Below are positions 32,790 through 43,333 of a stretch of DNA of 64,000 nt, one piece after another. The translations under genes and the position numbers were made by a program. Positions within the stretch are counted from its first letter, which is position 1. The number at the start of each line of letters is the position of its first letter. Source of the stretch: Protopterus annectens (Eukaryota; Chordata; Ceratodontiformes; Protopteridae); contig NC_056743.1 in the NCBI RefSeq assembly GCF_019279795.1, positions 1,781,217,966 through 1,781,281,965 on the forward strand, in the 5' to 3' direction. The notes beneath the pieces were generated by a model. The model was not told where the DNA came from. It saw only the letters and a list, made by a program, of their open reading frames with translations, and ran no database searches.

Positions 32790-33540
32790 TGTTTGTAGTA
32801 TATGTTGCTTTGCTTGGCTTATATATAATGTAAATAGTAACCCATCTTGACCTTCCTTTGTTTGTGAAGAATTATTCGACTCTTTGAACATTCTGAATAA
32901 ATCATTAATGTTTCTCATTTGTTTAAGAAACCCTCCTTTTTTAAATAAAAACAGATAAGTGATGTACCATATCAATTGATACTTTGAGAGATGTAGCTGT
33001 AAGAGTTATTTTTTGGGACAGCTATCTTGGAATCAGTATTTTGTTTCTTCTAGCATCAGTCCAAGGATTTGTTTCTTTTATTCTTTTAAGAGTAGGGGCC
33101 ATCCATTCCATTTCTTCTGGGATAGACACTATGTTGTTTTTGATGAATATAGTAGCTTCTTTTAAGTTATTAAAGGTTCTCATCTCATTGGCAAAAATAT
33201 TTTTTATCTTGGCTGGAAAGGCCAGCTGTGTTTTAATGCTGTTTTGTTTCAACAGTTTTATTATTGGCCAGACTTTTTTCCTTTGTTCTAGTATTCTGGA
33301 AGAATAACCATTGTCAAATCTTATCAGGCTTTGATTGTATTTTAAGAGCGATTTTCTCCAAGCAGATTTTAATATTAGTTTGTTGTCCAGAAATGAAAGC
33401 GATTTTATAACTATGGACCTAGGTGGAGTATTTGTTGAGTTAGAAACAGGTTTCCTCAGTGTTCTATGCTCCCTTTCAATTCTAAATGAAAGTCCCTCTT
33501 TCAAATCTAAAAAAATCAGGAATTCAGGTTAAGAATGAAA
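32790..33540 (-). pseudogene. L1-type ORF1 (RNA-binding protein) C-terminal half
   Basis: Minus-strand frame 33504-33022 encodes an L1 ORF1p-like RRM/C-terminal domain: SFRIEREHRTLRKP, PPRSIVIKSLSFLDNKLIL, RFDNGYSSRILEQRKKVWP and QLAFPAKIKNIFANEMRTF. These are the conserved positions of the transposase_22 family, which coats LINE RNA. Downstream the frame decays into inter-ORF sequence. The element lies upstream, in minus-strand order, of the L1 ORF2 at 24-28 kb and could be the same copy separated by 4.6 kb of other DNA. Confidence 0.75.
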
Positions 33541-34682
33541 TAATAGCAACAACAAAGCTCATCCACCACTTCTGGACAGATATAAAAATGACACAACCAG
33601 GATCCAAAATAGAAAAATTTAATAAAAATCCCTAGCGCCTCGGCTGAAAGCCTTCAAAGGAGAATAAAAAACACAAAATCTGCCCAAGCATATATAGCAC
33701 AATCAATTATCATAAATTGCTTGATTGCAATCAATTAAGCTAAAAAAACTTTCCAATTGCATTCCACATTAATACCTGCTGGGCTTAAAGTCCCATACTT
33801 CAAAATAAACAGTCTCTATACAAAAGCCTTTTCTTCACATCCATATTACATCCCTTTCTACAAACATGCACTAATACAGTACATTGCAAACCATCTACAC
33901 TTCTGTTATGATATGTTATAATATTTATCAAAATGTACTGCAAGAGGGCTTTCAGGCTTGGCATTTAAAATATCCCTAACATGTTCCTGAATTCTAAGCT
34001 TAAAATTCTTCTTGCTCTCACACACATAAAACATGTTGCAAGGGCATTTTATAGCATAAATTATTCCTTCTGTATTACATGAAAACTTGTGATTTACTTT
34101 AAAAGAAATGGCATTAATATATTTAAATGTATTGCACACATATTTATATACATTACATCTTCCACATAAAAATGTACCAACTACACTAATCACAGAATCA
34201 ATACTACTGTTAGGAACAGAGAAATTAGCATGTACCAACATATCTCTGATACTTTTGCCCTTATGATATGAAAATATAGGCACTTTATACATGATATCTG
34301 AAAGTTCTTTGAACTTTAATAAAAAGTTCCAATAGTGTTTAATCACCCCTCTTATTTCATCAGATAAAATGTCATAAGTAGTGACTACATACATTTTTCT
34401 TAAATTAGATATATCATTATTATTTCTACTCATAGGATGCCATGTTTGTAATCTATTTATTTGTCTATAGGAGTACTTTTTAGCTTTGTGTAACAAAGCA
34501 TATACATCTTGTTTTATAACCCCTATCAATACATAATTCAGCTGTTTTATTCAACTCATATAATAAATCAGTGTCATTATTGCAAAGTCTTTGAACCTGA
34601 AGAAATTCCCCATAGGGTTAGGAATCTATTAAATGGCCTGGATGACAACTGCCTGCAGCAAAAAAATGTATACCCCCTTCAA
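33541..34682 (-). mobile_element. Penelope-like element fragment with GIY-YIG region
   Basis: Minus-strand frame 34529-33906 (207 codons) covers the PLE linker and endonuclease: FSYHKGKSIRDMLVHANF, then CGRCNVYKY, then GIIYAIKCPCNMFYVCESKK and RIQEHVRDI. The GIY-YIG pattern is clear, but the second motif reads YVC where YIG/YVG is expected. The 3' end reads, on the minus strand, TTTGAAGGCTTTCAGCCGAG followed by a (T)nATTAAATTTTT stretch, the usual PLE 3' style. RT is missing. It sits between two copies of an L1 ORF1 segment. Confidence 0.8.
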
Positions 34683-35400
34683 ATTGATTTTATTTTAAGG
34701 GTGAGTTTCTCCAAGCAGATTTTAATATTAGTTCCTTGTCCAGAAATGAAAGAAATTTTATAACTATGGCCAGAGGTGGATTATTTGTCGAGTTAGAAAC
34801 GGGTTTCCTCAGAGTTCTATGCTCCCTTTCAATTCCAAATGAAAGTCCCTCTTTCATATCTAAAAATTCGGGAATGCAGGTTGTTAAGAATCAAATAATG
34901 TCTTCTCCTTCAGTGTTTTCAGGAAGACCAAAGATCCTTAGGTTCTTTCTCCTTTCCTTGTTTTCTAAGTCATCTATTTTGTTAAGCAGCCATGTATTCT
35001 GTTTAAGCAGAAATTATTTTTGGAATTCTTCCTCTTTGAGTCCCCCTTCAATGTCATTTAGAGAAGTCATTATATTTGTTATTTTTGTATGGTGTTGCTG
35101 TAATAGTTCTTTAAGTGTATCAGTCTTTTTTTGAGAATTTAGCTTGAGGTTTTATAAGCCATTTTTAAAGCCATCCATCTTCAAAGATAGTCCCTGTAAG
35201 GTAGATGTCATCAATTGCAGTTCTTTTTTCAAAGCAGCAGCTGGATGAGAATTCCTTGAGTTGTTCATATTCAGTGACTCAATATATTTCCAAGTTACTT
35301 GACAGGAAATATTTTGTATATCTCCACCAAAATTGATATTTATGTAGTTTATCAGTTTATCTATAGATTTCTGATGTTTTAAACTTGAAAATAATAACAT
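34683..35400 (-). pseudogene. L1-type ORF1, N-terminal and middle part
   Basis: Minus strand from 35400: an initial frame (82 codons) with LNMNNSRNSHPAAALKKEL, a coiled-coil-like Leu/Lys/Glu stretch, then ENKERRKNLRIFGLPENTEG near 34940-34990, the RRM start of L1 ORF1p. The last 200 bp (34690-34895) repeat the sequence at 33339-33534 with about 10% difference. Frameshift near 34890. Confidence 0.75.
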
Positions 35401-35571
35401 TTTCCTATATTATTATACTAGTTTATGGAACTCTCAAAATTCACTGCTCTCAGTTGGCCATCTAGGCTCTGCCCCAGTTGCTTTTTTTAAGTATTGAGTA
35501 CATATGGAAATACTGCATATTTTCTTAATTACTAATAGACAGCTAGCAATATCTCCAGTATAGTGTGATAT
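35401..35571. other. Short spacer
   Basis: No feature recognised apart from the left copy of the MITE target duplication at 35572-35579. Confidence 0.4.
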
Positions 35572-35579
35572 AAATTAAC

Positions 35580-36072
35580 GGTTCCACTTCATATCATCGA
35601 ATTACCATTTCATCGAATTGCAAATCATCGAGACCAAATCGTCAAAAACTCATTTCATCGAAAACTCATTTCATCGAATCTCAAATCATTGAAAACTATG
35701 AAGCAACTACAAATAACATCCCAGACACTTTGTACTATGTTTATGCAGGGGGGCAAGCCCCCCTGCACCCCACACCCCTGTAATTAAATATACCAACTCC
35801 AAGGTCACACTACAGTGGGGTTAGGAAATTACCTTTTTCCCCCCACTGAAGTGCGACCTTGGAGTTGGTATATTTATTTATGGGGTGAAGTGAGGGCTTG
35901 CCCCTGCATAAACATAGTACAAAGTGTCTTGGATGTTATTTGTAGTTGCTTCATAGTTTTCAATGATTTGAGATTCGATGAAATGAGTTTTCGATGAAAT
36001 GAGTTTTCGACTATTTGGTCTCGATGATTTGCAATTCGATGAAATGGTAATTCGATGATATGAAGTGGAACC
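35580..36072. mobile_element. Foldback (palindromic) MITE with 8-bp target duplication
   Basis: The 493-bp element is an almost complete palindrome. It starts GGTTCCACTTCATATCATCG and ends with the reverse complement; each arm is about 240 bp and includes repeated TCATCGAA words. The inner arms carry TTTATGCAGGGGGGCAAGCC and CCAACTCCAAGGTC. The loop near 35818-35835 is short. AAATTAAC flanks both sides (35572-35579 and 36073-36080), an exact 8-bp duplication as made by hAT-type transposases. No ORF; must be moved in trans. Arm similarity above about 90% suggests it is younger than its neighbours. Confidence 0.92.
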
Positions 36073-36263
36073 AAATTAACACTGGCCATGAATTTTTGTG
36101 TCTCCCAGCATGACATGTCACACTCTACCCTGCAATAGCATGAAGGTCTCCCAGTTATTAATATATGAACATAAATTTGAAAATATCAACAATAATTGGC
36201 TGTGATTAATTTCTATACTGTGAGACATCCTAAATTAACAATCTTATTGTCATTTTGTTAATA

Positions 36264-36591
36264 GGGTGGCCACGGTGGTGCAGCGGTTAGCGTTGTCGCT
36301 TCACAGCAAGAGGTTCTCTGGTTCGAGCCTCGGCTGGGGTGCCTTCTGTGTGGAGTCTGCATGTCCTCCCTGTGATTGCATGGGTTTCCTCTGGGTGCTC
36401 CAGTTTCCTCCCACATCCCAAAGACACTCTAAAATTGGCCCTAGGTGTGAGTCTGTGCATGTGTGTGCCTTCTGTGGAAGGTTGGGCGCCGGGCTGGCAA
36501 CTCGACACAGTAAAACTCAACTGCCAATCATGAGTGGACAGGTGATCCGCTGTTGCGACCCCTAACCGGGAAAACCCGAAAGAAGAAGAAT
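36264..36591 (+). mobile_element. Full-length tRNA-derived V-type SINE
   Basis: The tRNA-like head has an A box in GGTGGTGCAGCGGTTAGCG and a B box in TGGTTCGAGCCT. The central body TGTGTGGAGTCTGCATGTCC then CATGGGTTTCCTCTGGGTGC, CCAGTTTCCTCCCACATCCC is the widely shared V-SINE core of fishes and lungfish. The 3' tail GACCCCTAACCGGGAAAACC ends in (GAA)n. Target duplication ATTGTCATTTTGTTAATA at 36246-36263 and 36592-36609 (17 of 18 match). Transcribed by RNA pol III from internal boxes; reverse-transcribed by a partner LINE. Two other copies lie at 31.5 and 61.2 kb. Confidence 0.95.
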
Positions 36592-36609
36592 ATTGTAATT
36601 TTGTTAATA

Positions 36610-38639
36610 ACTCCTTGCCCTTTCCAATACTGTCTATTTTAGCTGGTAAGTCACTTAGTTTTAAAAGCCAGACCCAGAAAAGATCTGGACACCATAATAT
36701 GGGTGTTAACTGGAAATGTTCAAAAAAGGCACTATAGGCTAAAGTGAATTAACAGCAGAGGTAGCGGGGCTTGAAGTAAAACATTTCAGGTGATACTGGA
36801 CTGAAGGTACAGTGGCTATAAAGGGATCCGCTCCTTTACTGGAAGTCCAAATGGAAGAAGAGGTCCATTTAGCTCAAGAAGAACTTTGTAAGAAGTCCAA
36901 ATGGAAGAAGAGGTCCATTTAGCTCAAGAAGACTTTTGTGAGAAGACTTGTGAGAAGAAGATATGATGGAAACTACTCTTACAAAAGGCAGGATTTTAGT
37001 TGTCAGTGAAACTGGAAAAGTCAGGTAGTACATTTAAGGTTGTAAAACTCTAGACAAACTTTCCCCAAAAGGTGAGACAGTAACTTTTTGGAAGGCAAAG
37101 ATAGAGGGGCTTCTGAAGATGAAATGGCCATAGTAGGGTATCAGCAGAAGTGTTTCTCTCTAGATAAACCTCATCATTGAAGGAAGTGGGGGAAAGAGTA
37201 AAGGAGACCATTTGGTCATTTGTGAGGTATGGCATCTTTGTTCTGACCATCTGGAAGGGGTATCAAAGAGACGATGCATTTGTGAAAGAGGTCAATATAA
37301 GACTGTTCCTGAAGCAAAGCATCCTTGTTGCTGAGGTTCTTAGGGATCATTTATGAAGCAAGGGAAGATGGTTGTTGGGACTTATGCCAAACTACTGGCT
37401 CTCATTCAGTGTTTGTTGAGCTTCTACTTCTTATATGCACGTTTTGAACACCATGGAGTAAAGCTGAGATCAAAAAGAAGGACCTTGAACTGCTTACAAT
37501 ATGATTTGATGTCTTGGCTGCTTTGAAGTTTTGGTAGACACCTAGGAGGTCCAAACTGCACATCTAGTCTCCTTCTCACAGACAAGGAAGGATAGATTAC
37601 ACATAACCATTTAAAAGTTTTCTGTTACAAAAAAGATAGCCTTTTGAGTTTTAGACTTGTTCTGCAATCCTTTATTTTCTTTGGAATCAGGAATAACATC
37701 CTTTCTGATCTGGTGGCTGTTTTTCTGAGATGGCCCACTACTTCTCTCCTTGCTTCTTGATGATGACAGGGCCGGCATCCATGAATGTAGTAATGGCATT
37801 TCAGGAGGACTCTGAATGGCATTGTATAACTCTTGGATAGTACTTCCATTACCCACTCATCCTTTCAAATCTTCCTTCAAGCATTTAGCTGGAGGAAGAA
37901 TCAACATCTGAGCTTCTCCAAAATAAAGCAGTCAGGTTTTATACTGATTGTCTTATGTTTACCAGGAAAGTATGACTGCACACAAGTGTTATTTTCAGCA
38001 GAGGCCCAAGGAGAAAGGCTTCACATAAAACATATTTTTACAGTGAACAATAGTGGCAAATTAAACATTTTAAGCATTATGTTGAATGTAATATTGAGAC
38101 ATAAATGATAAAAAACATCATACACATTAGAAGCTGTATCATCAACCATAAATGAAAGCCATATTAACATGTAATAGCTGGAGATAAAACAGCAATGATA
38201 ATGAACATAGGTTTACTATACATATTGACATAAACAAGGTTGGCTGTTACTAGAGCAGGAACTGAAAATAAAGGAGGAGATTGATGGGTATAAGCAGAAA
38301 AATTTACGAAAAACATATACAGAAAAAGTTCTGATAGTGCAGAGAATGAGATAATAGAAGGCAGGAAGGCGATGAGGAGGATAAGGAGAGGGTATTATTA
38401 GGAGAGGATTAAGGGTATAGGTTAGTCGGAGGAGCAGTAGTGGGGGTGAAAGAATGAGAAAAAAAGAGAAGGGATAAGAACGTTGAAATAGTCACTGTGA
38501 TTGATAGATTCTTAATGGAACAGAAACAGAAAGAAGTGTGAGTTTAGTCAGGATGGGAGTGTGAGCATAGCCATAAGGAAGTTAGATGTTGTTTTAGGTT
38601 GTGCTTGAAACCTGTGGTACTGCTGTCTTGTTTTGGGGA
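36610..38639. other. Long spacer with no recognised gene
   Basis: About 2 kb. A 50-bp unit is duplicated at 36842-36891 and 36892-36941. Short open frames at 37050-38108 carry no family motif. A GA-rich stretch lies at 38330-38480. Confidence 0.5.
36842..36941 (+). repeat. 50-bp tandem duplication
   Basis: Two units beginning GAAGTCCAAATGGAAGAAGA, nearly identical, hence recent. Confidence 0.95.
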
Positions 38640-39769
38640 GGAAGGGATGGATGGAGTTTCTGTGCTTAGCAACATAGGTTGAGTAAAGTGGGTCACCTGC
38701 ACTGTTATCAGACTTGGTCCTGCTCAGGACATTTATGTTCTTACAGTGCAGTAGTGTGAAAGGTCTGGTAAGTAGGATTGTAACTTTGCTATTTTATTGT
38801 AGACTGAAGATTAGTTAGGATGGGTGCTGTAAAGTAAAAAGAAAAGGTAAGATATTGCTAAACAATAATTCCTAGAGGAGTCTTCAGTGAGAAATGGTTT
38901 GTTTCAATATAGGAAGACCAGGTTTTGGTGAGTTTTATTGATGGCTGAGTGATGTATTGACATTATGATACCAAGAAGCTTTGTGCTGGAAGCTATTTCA
39001 ATTATTTTATTTGCTGATGTGTTGTTGAAGGAGTGTGTCTGTGCAAACAGAGAAGTGGGTAAAACAGCATTTTTCATTTACAAGTAGCTGGTAGTCATCT
39101 AGCTAGGCCTCAGTAGAGGAAAAGGAGTCCTGGGTAATCTTGTGGAGTAAGCAGTAAACTTGGTGCAGAGCATATGAGAGTGGTGCCATCTGCATAATGG
39201 ACTATGAAGGCTTCTTTGGTACCTTTGTGAAGGGTATTAGTGAATATGTTGACTAGTGAAGTGCTTAGAATAGATCCCTGAGGCACATCAAGAGAGACAA
39301 AAGGACAGAAAGGGGAAGATATCTCATTTCCATTTTACAGCCTGGAGTCTGTTGGTGGGATAGCTGTGGAACAAGCTAAGTGAAGAATGGGAGAGTCCTA
39401 GGGAAGACAGTTCATGGAAAAGAGGTTGGCGTGAAACTGTCAAATGTTCTTGGCATATCAAAGAAGAGGGAGGAAACTAGGCTGCTGGCTTTTCTATTAG
39501 AGTTTATGATTTCTGTAAAATTGAGTGAAGCAATAGTGGTGGGACGGTGAGGTTGGAAACCATGTTGAGTGTTGGATAGGAGACTGTTATTGTGAAATTG
39601 AAATAGGATATGAGAATGAATACATTTTTCTAGTATTTTGGAGAGTCAAGGTTGGGTGGCTATAGATCGGCAATTGGAGAGGTTGGTGGATGTTCCCCCT
39701 GTATGTAAAGGTTTAATGTGAGATTTTTTCCAGATGAAGGGGACATAGCTTATTGTAATGGACTGGTTT
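38640..39769 (-). mobile_element. CR1/L2-group LINE, reverse transcriptase part (host of nested CR1s)
   Basis: Minus strand. Near 39720-39760 YVPFIWKKSHIKPLHTGG, then QHGF near 39560, LVSSLFFDMPRTFDSF (worn motif A) near 39450, VPQGSILSTSLVNIF near 39240-39285 (motif B) and HYADGTTL near 39180-39200 (motif C, one Asp now Gly). The endonuclease part of the same LINE is found further on at 41046-41784 and 44934-45180, interrupted by two plus-strand CR1s. Clade assignment (L2, Rex1 or CR1) is uncertain. Confidence 0.7.
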
Positions 39770-41045
39770 ATGAGTATCAACTTTTAGGTAATCTAATAGC
39801 AGGCCAAGGAAAAGAAGAACAAAGTCATACATACAAAAAGCCCCTGACCAATCTAAACAGGCAGCTAAGAAGGTTAATTAATACTTCAAAGACTAAATTT
39901 GAAGAAAAAATAGCTTCTCAGGCAAGGACAACCACAAGCATTCCACAGCAATGTTCATAAGCTCAGAGGAAGTACACAACAATGTGCAGAACTTATTGTA
40001 ACTGGCATCACCCACACTAAACTGGAGGCAATTACCAAACTTTTGGCTGACAGGTTCAGCTCAAATTTCTGTGCTGACCCCCCCCAGCTGACATTCCAAA
40101 GGAAATACCAAATAACATAATCCCCTCAACCATTACTAGGGAGCAGGTCATCAATGCACTTTCCAAGGCTAAAAACACTGCATTGATGGGCCTTGATAAC
40201 ATCCCAGAATGTTTAATAAATAGTATAAAACATGACCTCTCTGGTCAACCTGAATCACTTTTCAGCTGGAGCCTTTAGTCAGGTTTTGTGCCCAAGGAAT
40301 GGAAGATGGCTAAAGTCATTCCACTGCACAAAGGAGGGTCAACCACTAATTTAGGTCACTACAGGCCCATATGTTTTACCAGCCTCATATGTAAGGCCAT
40401 GGAAAGAATCATCATGGACATGATAAATCAGGACATAGGTAAACTACAAATACTGGACCCATCACAGTTTGGCTTTGTTAACGGAAGGTATGCTTATTAA
40501 ATCTGGTGGGCTTTTTTGAGAGGGTCACCACCTCAGTGGTTCCTTACAAAAAGAATACAAGGCATAACAAACCTACCTTATACAGATCACCTTGAAGTCC
40601 TTTCCCTCTACTCAGTCTCCTATAGATTGCTGAGGGGTGGTCTATGCATGGCTTACAAGGCATCCAAAACCCCACAGTTATGAATCTCCTACATATTCAT
40701 AAGTCAAAGATTACCAGAAATACAAGGTCAAGGGACCTGAGTTTTGTGACTTAAACAGAACATGATGGAGAGACACACACGTGTCCCAGAGATTGCTCCT
40801 CAAATGGAACAGGCTTCCCATCCATGTGAAGCTAAGTCCATCTATTATTCAGTTTAAGTGCAACCTAGACCAGTGGATGGGGAATAGGAAATTTACCACG
40901 GCCTGAAACCCATGTCCCTTATGGACAGAGGTAGCTTATAAATGTCTGGCCCTCAATGTCCTATTTGGATACAGGATATCATTATTCTTTTGGGAAAACT
41001 TGGCTAGACTTAGAAAGCCCTCCCCCGTAGTGTTGTTAGCCTAGT
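39770..41045 (+). mobile_element. CR1 LINE with internal deletion, nested in an antisense LINE
   Basis: Plus strand. Begins with a pre-RT linker (KPLTNLNRQLRRLINTSKT near 39838), passes the RT start (PKEWKMAKVIPLHKGG and YRPICFTSLICKAMERI at 40288-40410, DPSQFGFVNGR near 40456) and then jumps near 40535 directly to the thumb/C-terminus (LTKRIQGI, LSLYSVSYRLLRGG). RT motifs A-C are deleted. Ends near 41045 in a TTAGCCTAG stretch. Confidence 0.75.
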
Positions 41046-41784
41046 GATAGTCTAAGAATCTAGTATGTTAAAGAAATGTGTTGTTAAATTGAGATTTGGC
41101 ATCATTTAGGGGTATTTTAAACTATCCCAGTGAAATTTATTGAGGTAGCTAATGAAAGTGTCATTACTGAAGGAGGAGAGTGTACACGCATTATTACAGA
41201 TCATGTCTTTTTGTGCATGATTAGTTTGTTTCATGGCAAAGGTTGCAGATGGTCACTGACGGTGTCGGTTGTCTATTCAAGTAGCGGTAATGATAATTTG
41301 GGTAAAACTAAAGATATCTATGGAAAGAGTGTGTGAATCAGAGTTGATAAGTAGGTAGTCAATATTAACATAACCTAAGATGGTGTCTTCCTTGATGATA
41401 TTATGAGAGATACAGTACATGATTTCATCTAGTAAGGAGAAGTTATTTCCAGAAGGGATATAGATCCAGTATAGAATTCTTTTTAATAATGGGACGTTGT
41501 TTCTAGAAGGGCTATTGATGGCAGTGATGCAAATGCTCTTGTGTTTGTTGATTTGTAGGAGAGAGAACATTTTTCTGTATGGGGAAAGTTGGGGTGGGTG
41601 AGGGGTTGTAAGTGATTTCTAGGTTGTTTTTGTATATGATAGTCACATTGCCAGCTTTCTTATTTTGTGTCACTCTAATGATGTTCCAGCCTGGGGAGGG
41701 TAAATTTCCTAATCTTTTACTATCATGTAAACTCATGTACACAGACAACCCTCTCCTCTTACCTCCCAACACTCTCACTTATGA
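41046..41784 (-). mobile_element. Endonuclease part of the interrupted CR1/L2-group LINE
   Basis: Minus-strand frames 41778-41512 and 41570-41277 encode an APE endonuclease segment: PGWNIIRVTQNKKAGNVTII, then ILYWIYIPSGNN, then GYVNIDYL (GDFN-type box, worn) and SDSHTLSIDI (SDH-type box). It continues the frame that stops at 44934 and joins the RT at 38640-39769 once the nested CR1s are taken out. Confidence 0.65.
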
Positions 41785-42094
41785 AAGATGCAGTTATATA
41801 TCCAAAATGGAAGCCATGCACTCTCAAGCCAAGACTGGAAAAGCTGGTCAAGAGGAGAATCTCAACACCTGCACCACACCACATGCAACACATAGACCTC
41901 TAGAGCACCCACCATCACAGCTCTCACAGAGGCCACCTTCACAGAGGCTCTCAATAGAAATCTACCCAAAACAGCAGAGACCTCCAAGATAGAAATGCAC
42001 TTGACCACCACAACACAGCACAAACCACAAGACACATACCTCACCTACACAGTGTGCTCCTCAACCTAAGCCCTCAAAGCAAAACAGCTTCCCA

Positions 42095-42593
42095 ATACAC
42101 TAATCACAGGTGACTCAATAGTGAGGCACACTGATATCCCACTCACTAAGTTGAATAAGGAGGAGGTAACAGTCAGCTGTCTATCAGGTGCCAGAATCCA
42201 ACACATAACACACACTCAGGTCACTCAACAACAAGTACAAGTATGACTCTGTCACTTTTCATGTGGGTGTGAATGACAGGAGACACACCTCCCTGGACTA
42301 CATGAAAAGAGACATGGAGGAGTTCTCAAATTATGTGGCCCAGGCTGGTATGACCCTAGCCCTGAGCAGCATCCTACCATCACCCAGAAAGATACCACAG
42401 TACAAGCAGAAAATTATTGACTTCAACAATTGGCTAAGTTTCTGATGTCATTCTAAAGGGAATCCAGTATCTGTCTGCTTGGGACGACATGATTGACAGA
42501 CCTCTATGCTTTGCCAGAGATGGCCTGCATCTGTCACCCCTGGGTTTCTGGATACTGGCTAAGGCTGTTGCCACCACTATAGTGCCTTTTTAG
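42095..42593 (+). pseudogene. CR1 ORF1, SGNH-hydrolase (esterase) domain
   Basis: The frame gives the three SGNH blocks in order: GDSIVR (catalytic Ser, near 42110), HVGVNDR (Asn block, near 42260-42280) and DGLHLSPLGFW (catalytic Asp/His, near 42520-42555), stopping at TAG 42591-42593. ORF1 esterases are a recognised feature of many CR1-clade elements; their role in the ORF1 ribonucleoprotein is thought to involve membranes or lipids but is not settled. One frameshift near 42235 and one near 42445 break the frame. Confidence 0.75.
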
Positions 42594-42654
42594 GTGATGT
42601 TCCAAAGACCAAATTACCACTGTAACAGCTATAAATAAATGCAATCTGAGGGTC

Positions 42655-43325
42655 ATGCTGCTCAACACTAGAAGTCCAAATCTCAAGATGCACTTGCTCA
42701 AAGCACTCCTCAAATTGGAGAACATTGACATTTGTGCTGTAACGGAGACCTGGTTTAAAGCAGCAGAAAGCATCCCTGCACTACCAAGCTATAACTCACT
42801 CCACACCTTCTGGCCCCAGAACATGGACCGAAGTTCCAAAGGCAGTTGTGCCTCCATATTCATAAAGGATATGCACACTTTCAGACTAGTAGCCCAGCAT
42901 AATGCATCTGAGATAGTTCAGGTAAAACTAACATTGAGTAAGATGATGATTCAGGTCGTAGCCTGCTATAGGTCCCCAACCATGTCCCAAGATTCTCACT
43001 CCATATTCCTAAGCACCCTGGAAACTATTAGGGTCCAACCCAACACTCTCATACAAGGTGATTTCAAGTAACCCTCCATCAACTGGGAAAACTACTCATG
43101 CACCAATACACTGGCCCAACGCTTCCTGGAATTCATCAATTCCAGTGCCCTGGACCAGCTCATTCTTACCCCCACTAGAGGAAGCAACATCCTTGACCTG
43201 GTTATTACTAACATGGACAACCATTGCTCTACATGAATAGTCAATTCCCTGGTTAAATCTGACCACAGACTAATCACCATGGAAACCCACATCTCACTCA
43301 CACTCCCTGCAAAGGTAACAGGTTA
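42655..43325 (+). pseudogene. CR1 ORF2, APE-type endonuclease domain
   Basis: Starts MLLNTRSPNLKMHLL at 42655, right after ORF1. Catalytic boxes: NIDICAVTETWF near 42723-42758, VACYRSP near 42958, IQGDFK near 43051-43068 (then a TAA), ILDLVITN near 43190 and SDHRLI near 43258. This domain nicks target DNA to prime reverse transcription. Two stops, at 43069 and near 43235. Confidence 0.8.
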
Positions 43326-43333
43326 AAGCTGCA

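Noticed and set aside
36264-36340. Possible functional tRNA gene
   Set aside because: A and B boxes are present, but the sequence continues into the SINE body and the arms do not form a proper acceptor stem; it is the SINE head.
36287-36565. Overlapping 64-99 codon frames on both strands
   Set aside because: All lie inside the SINE, which is non-coding.
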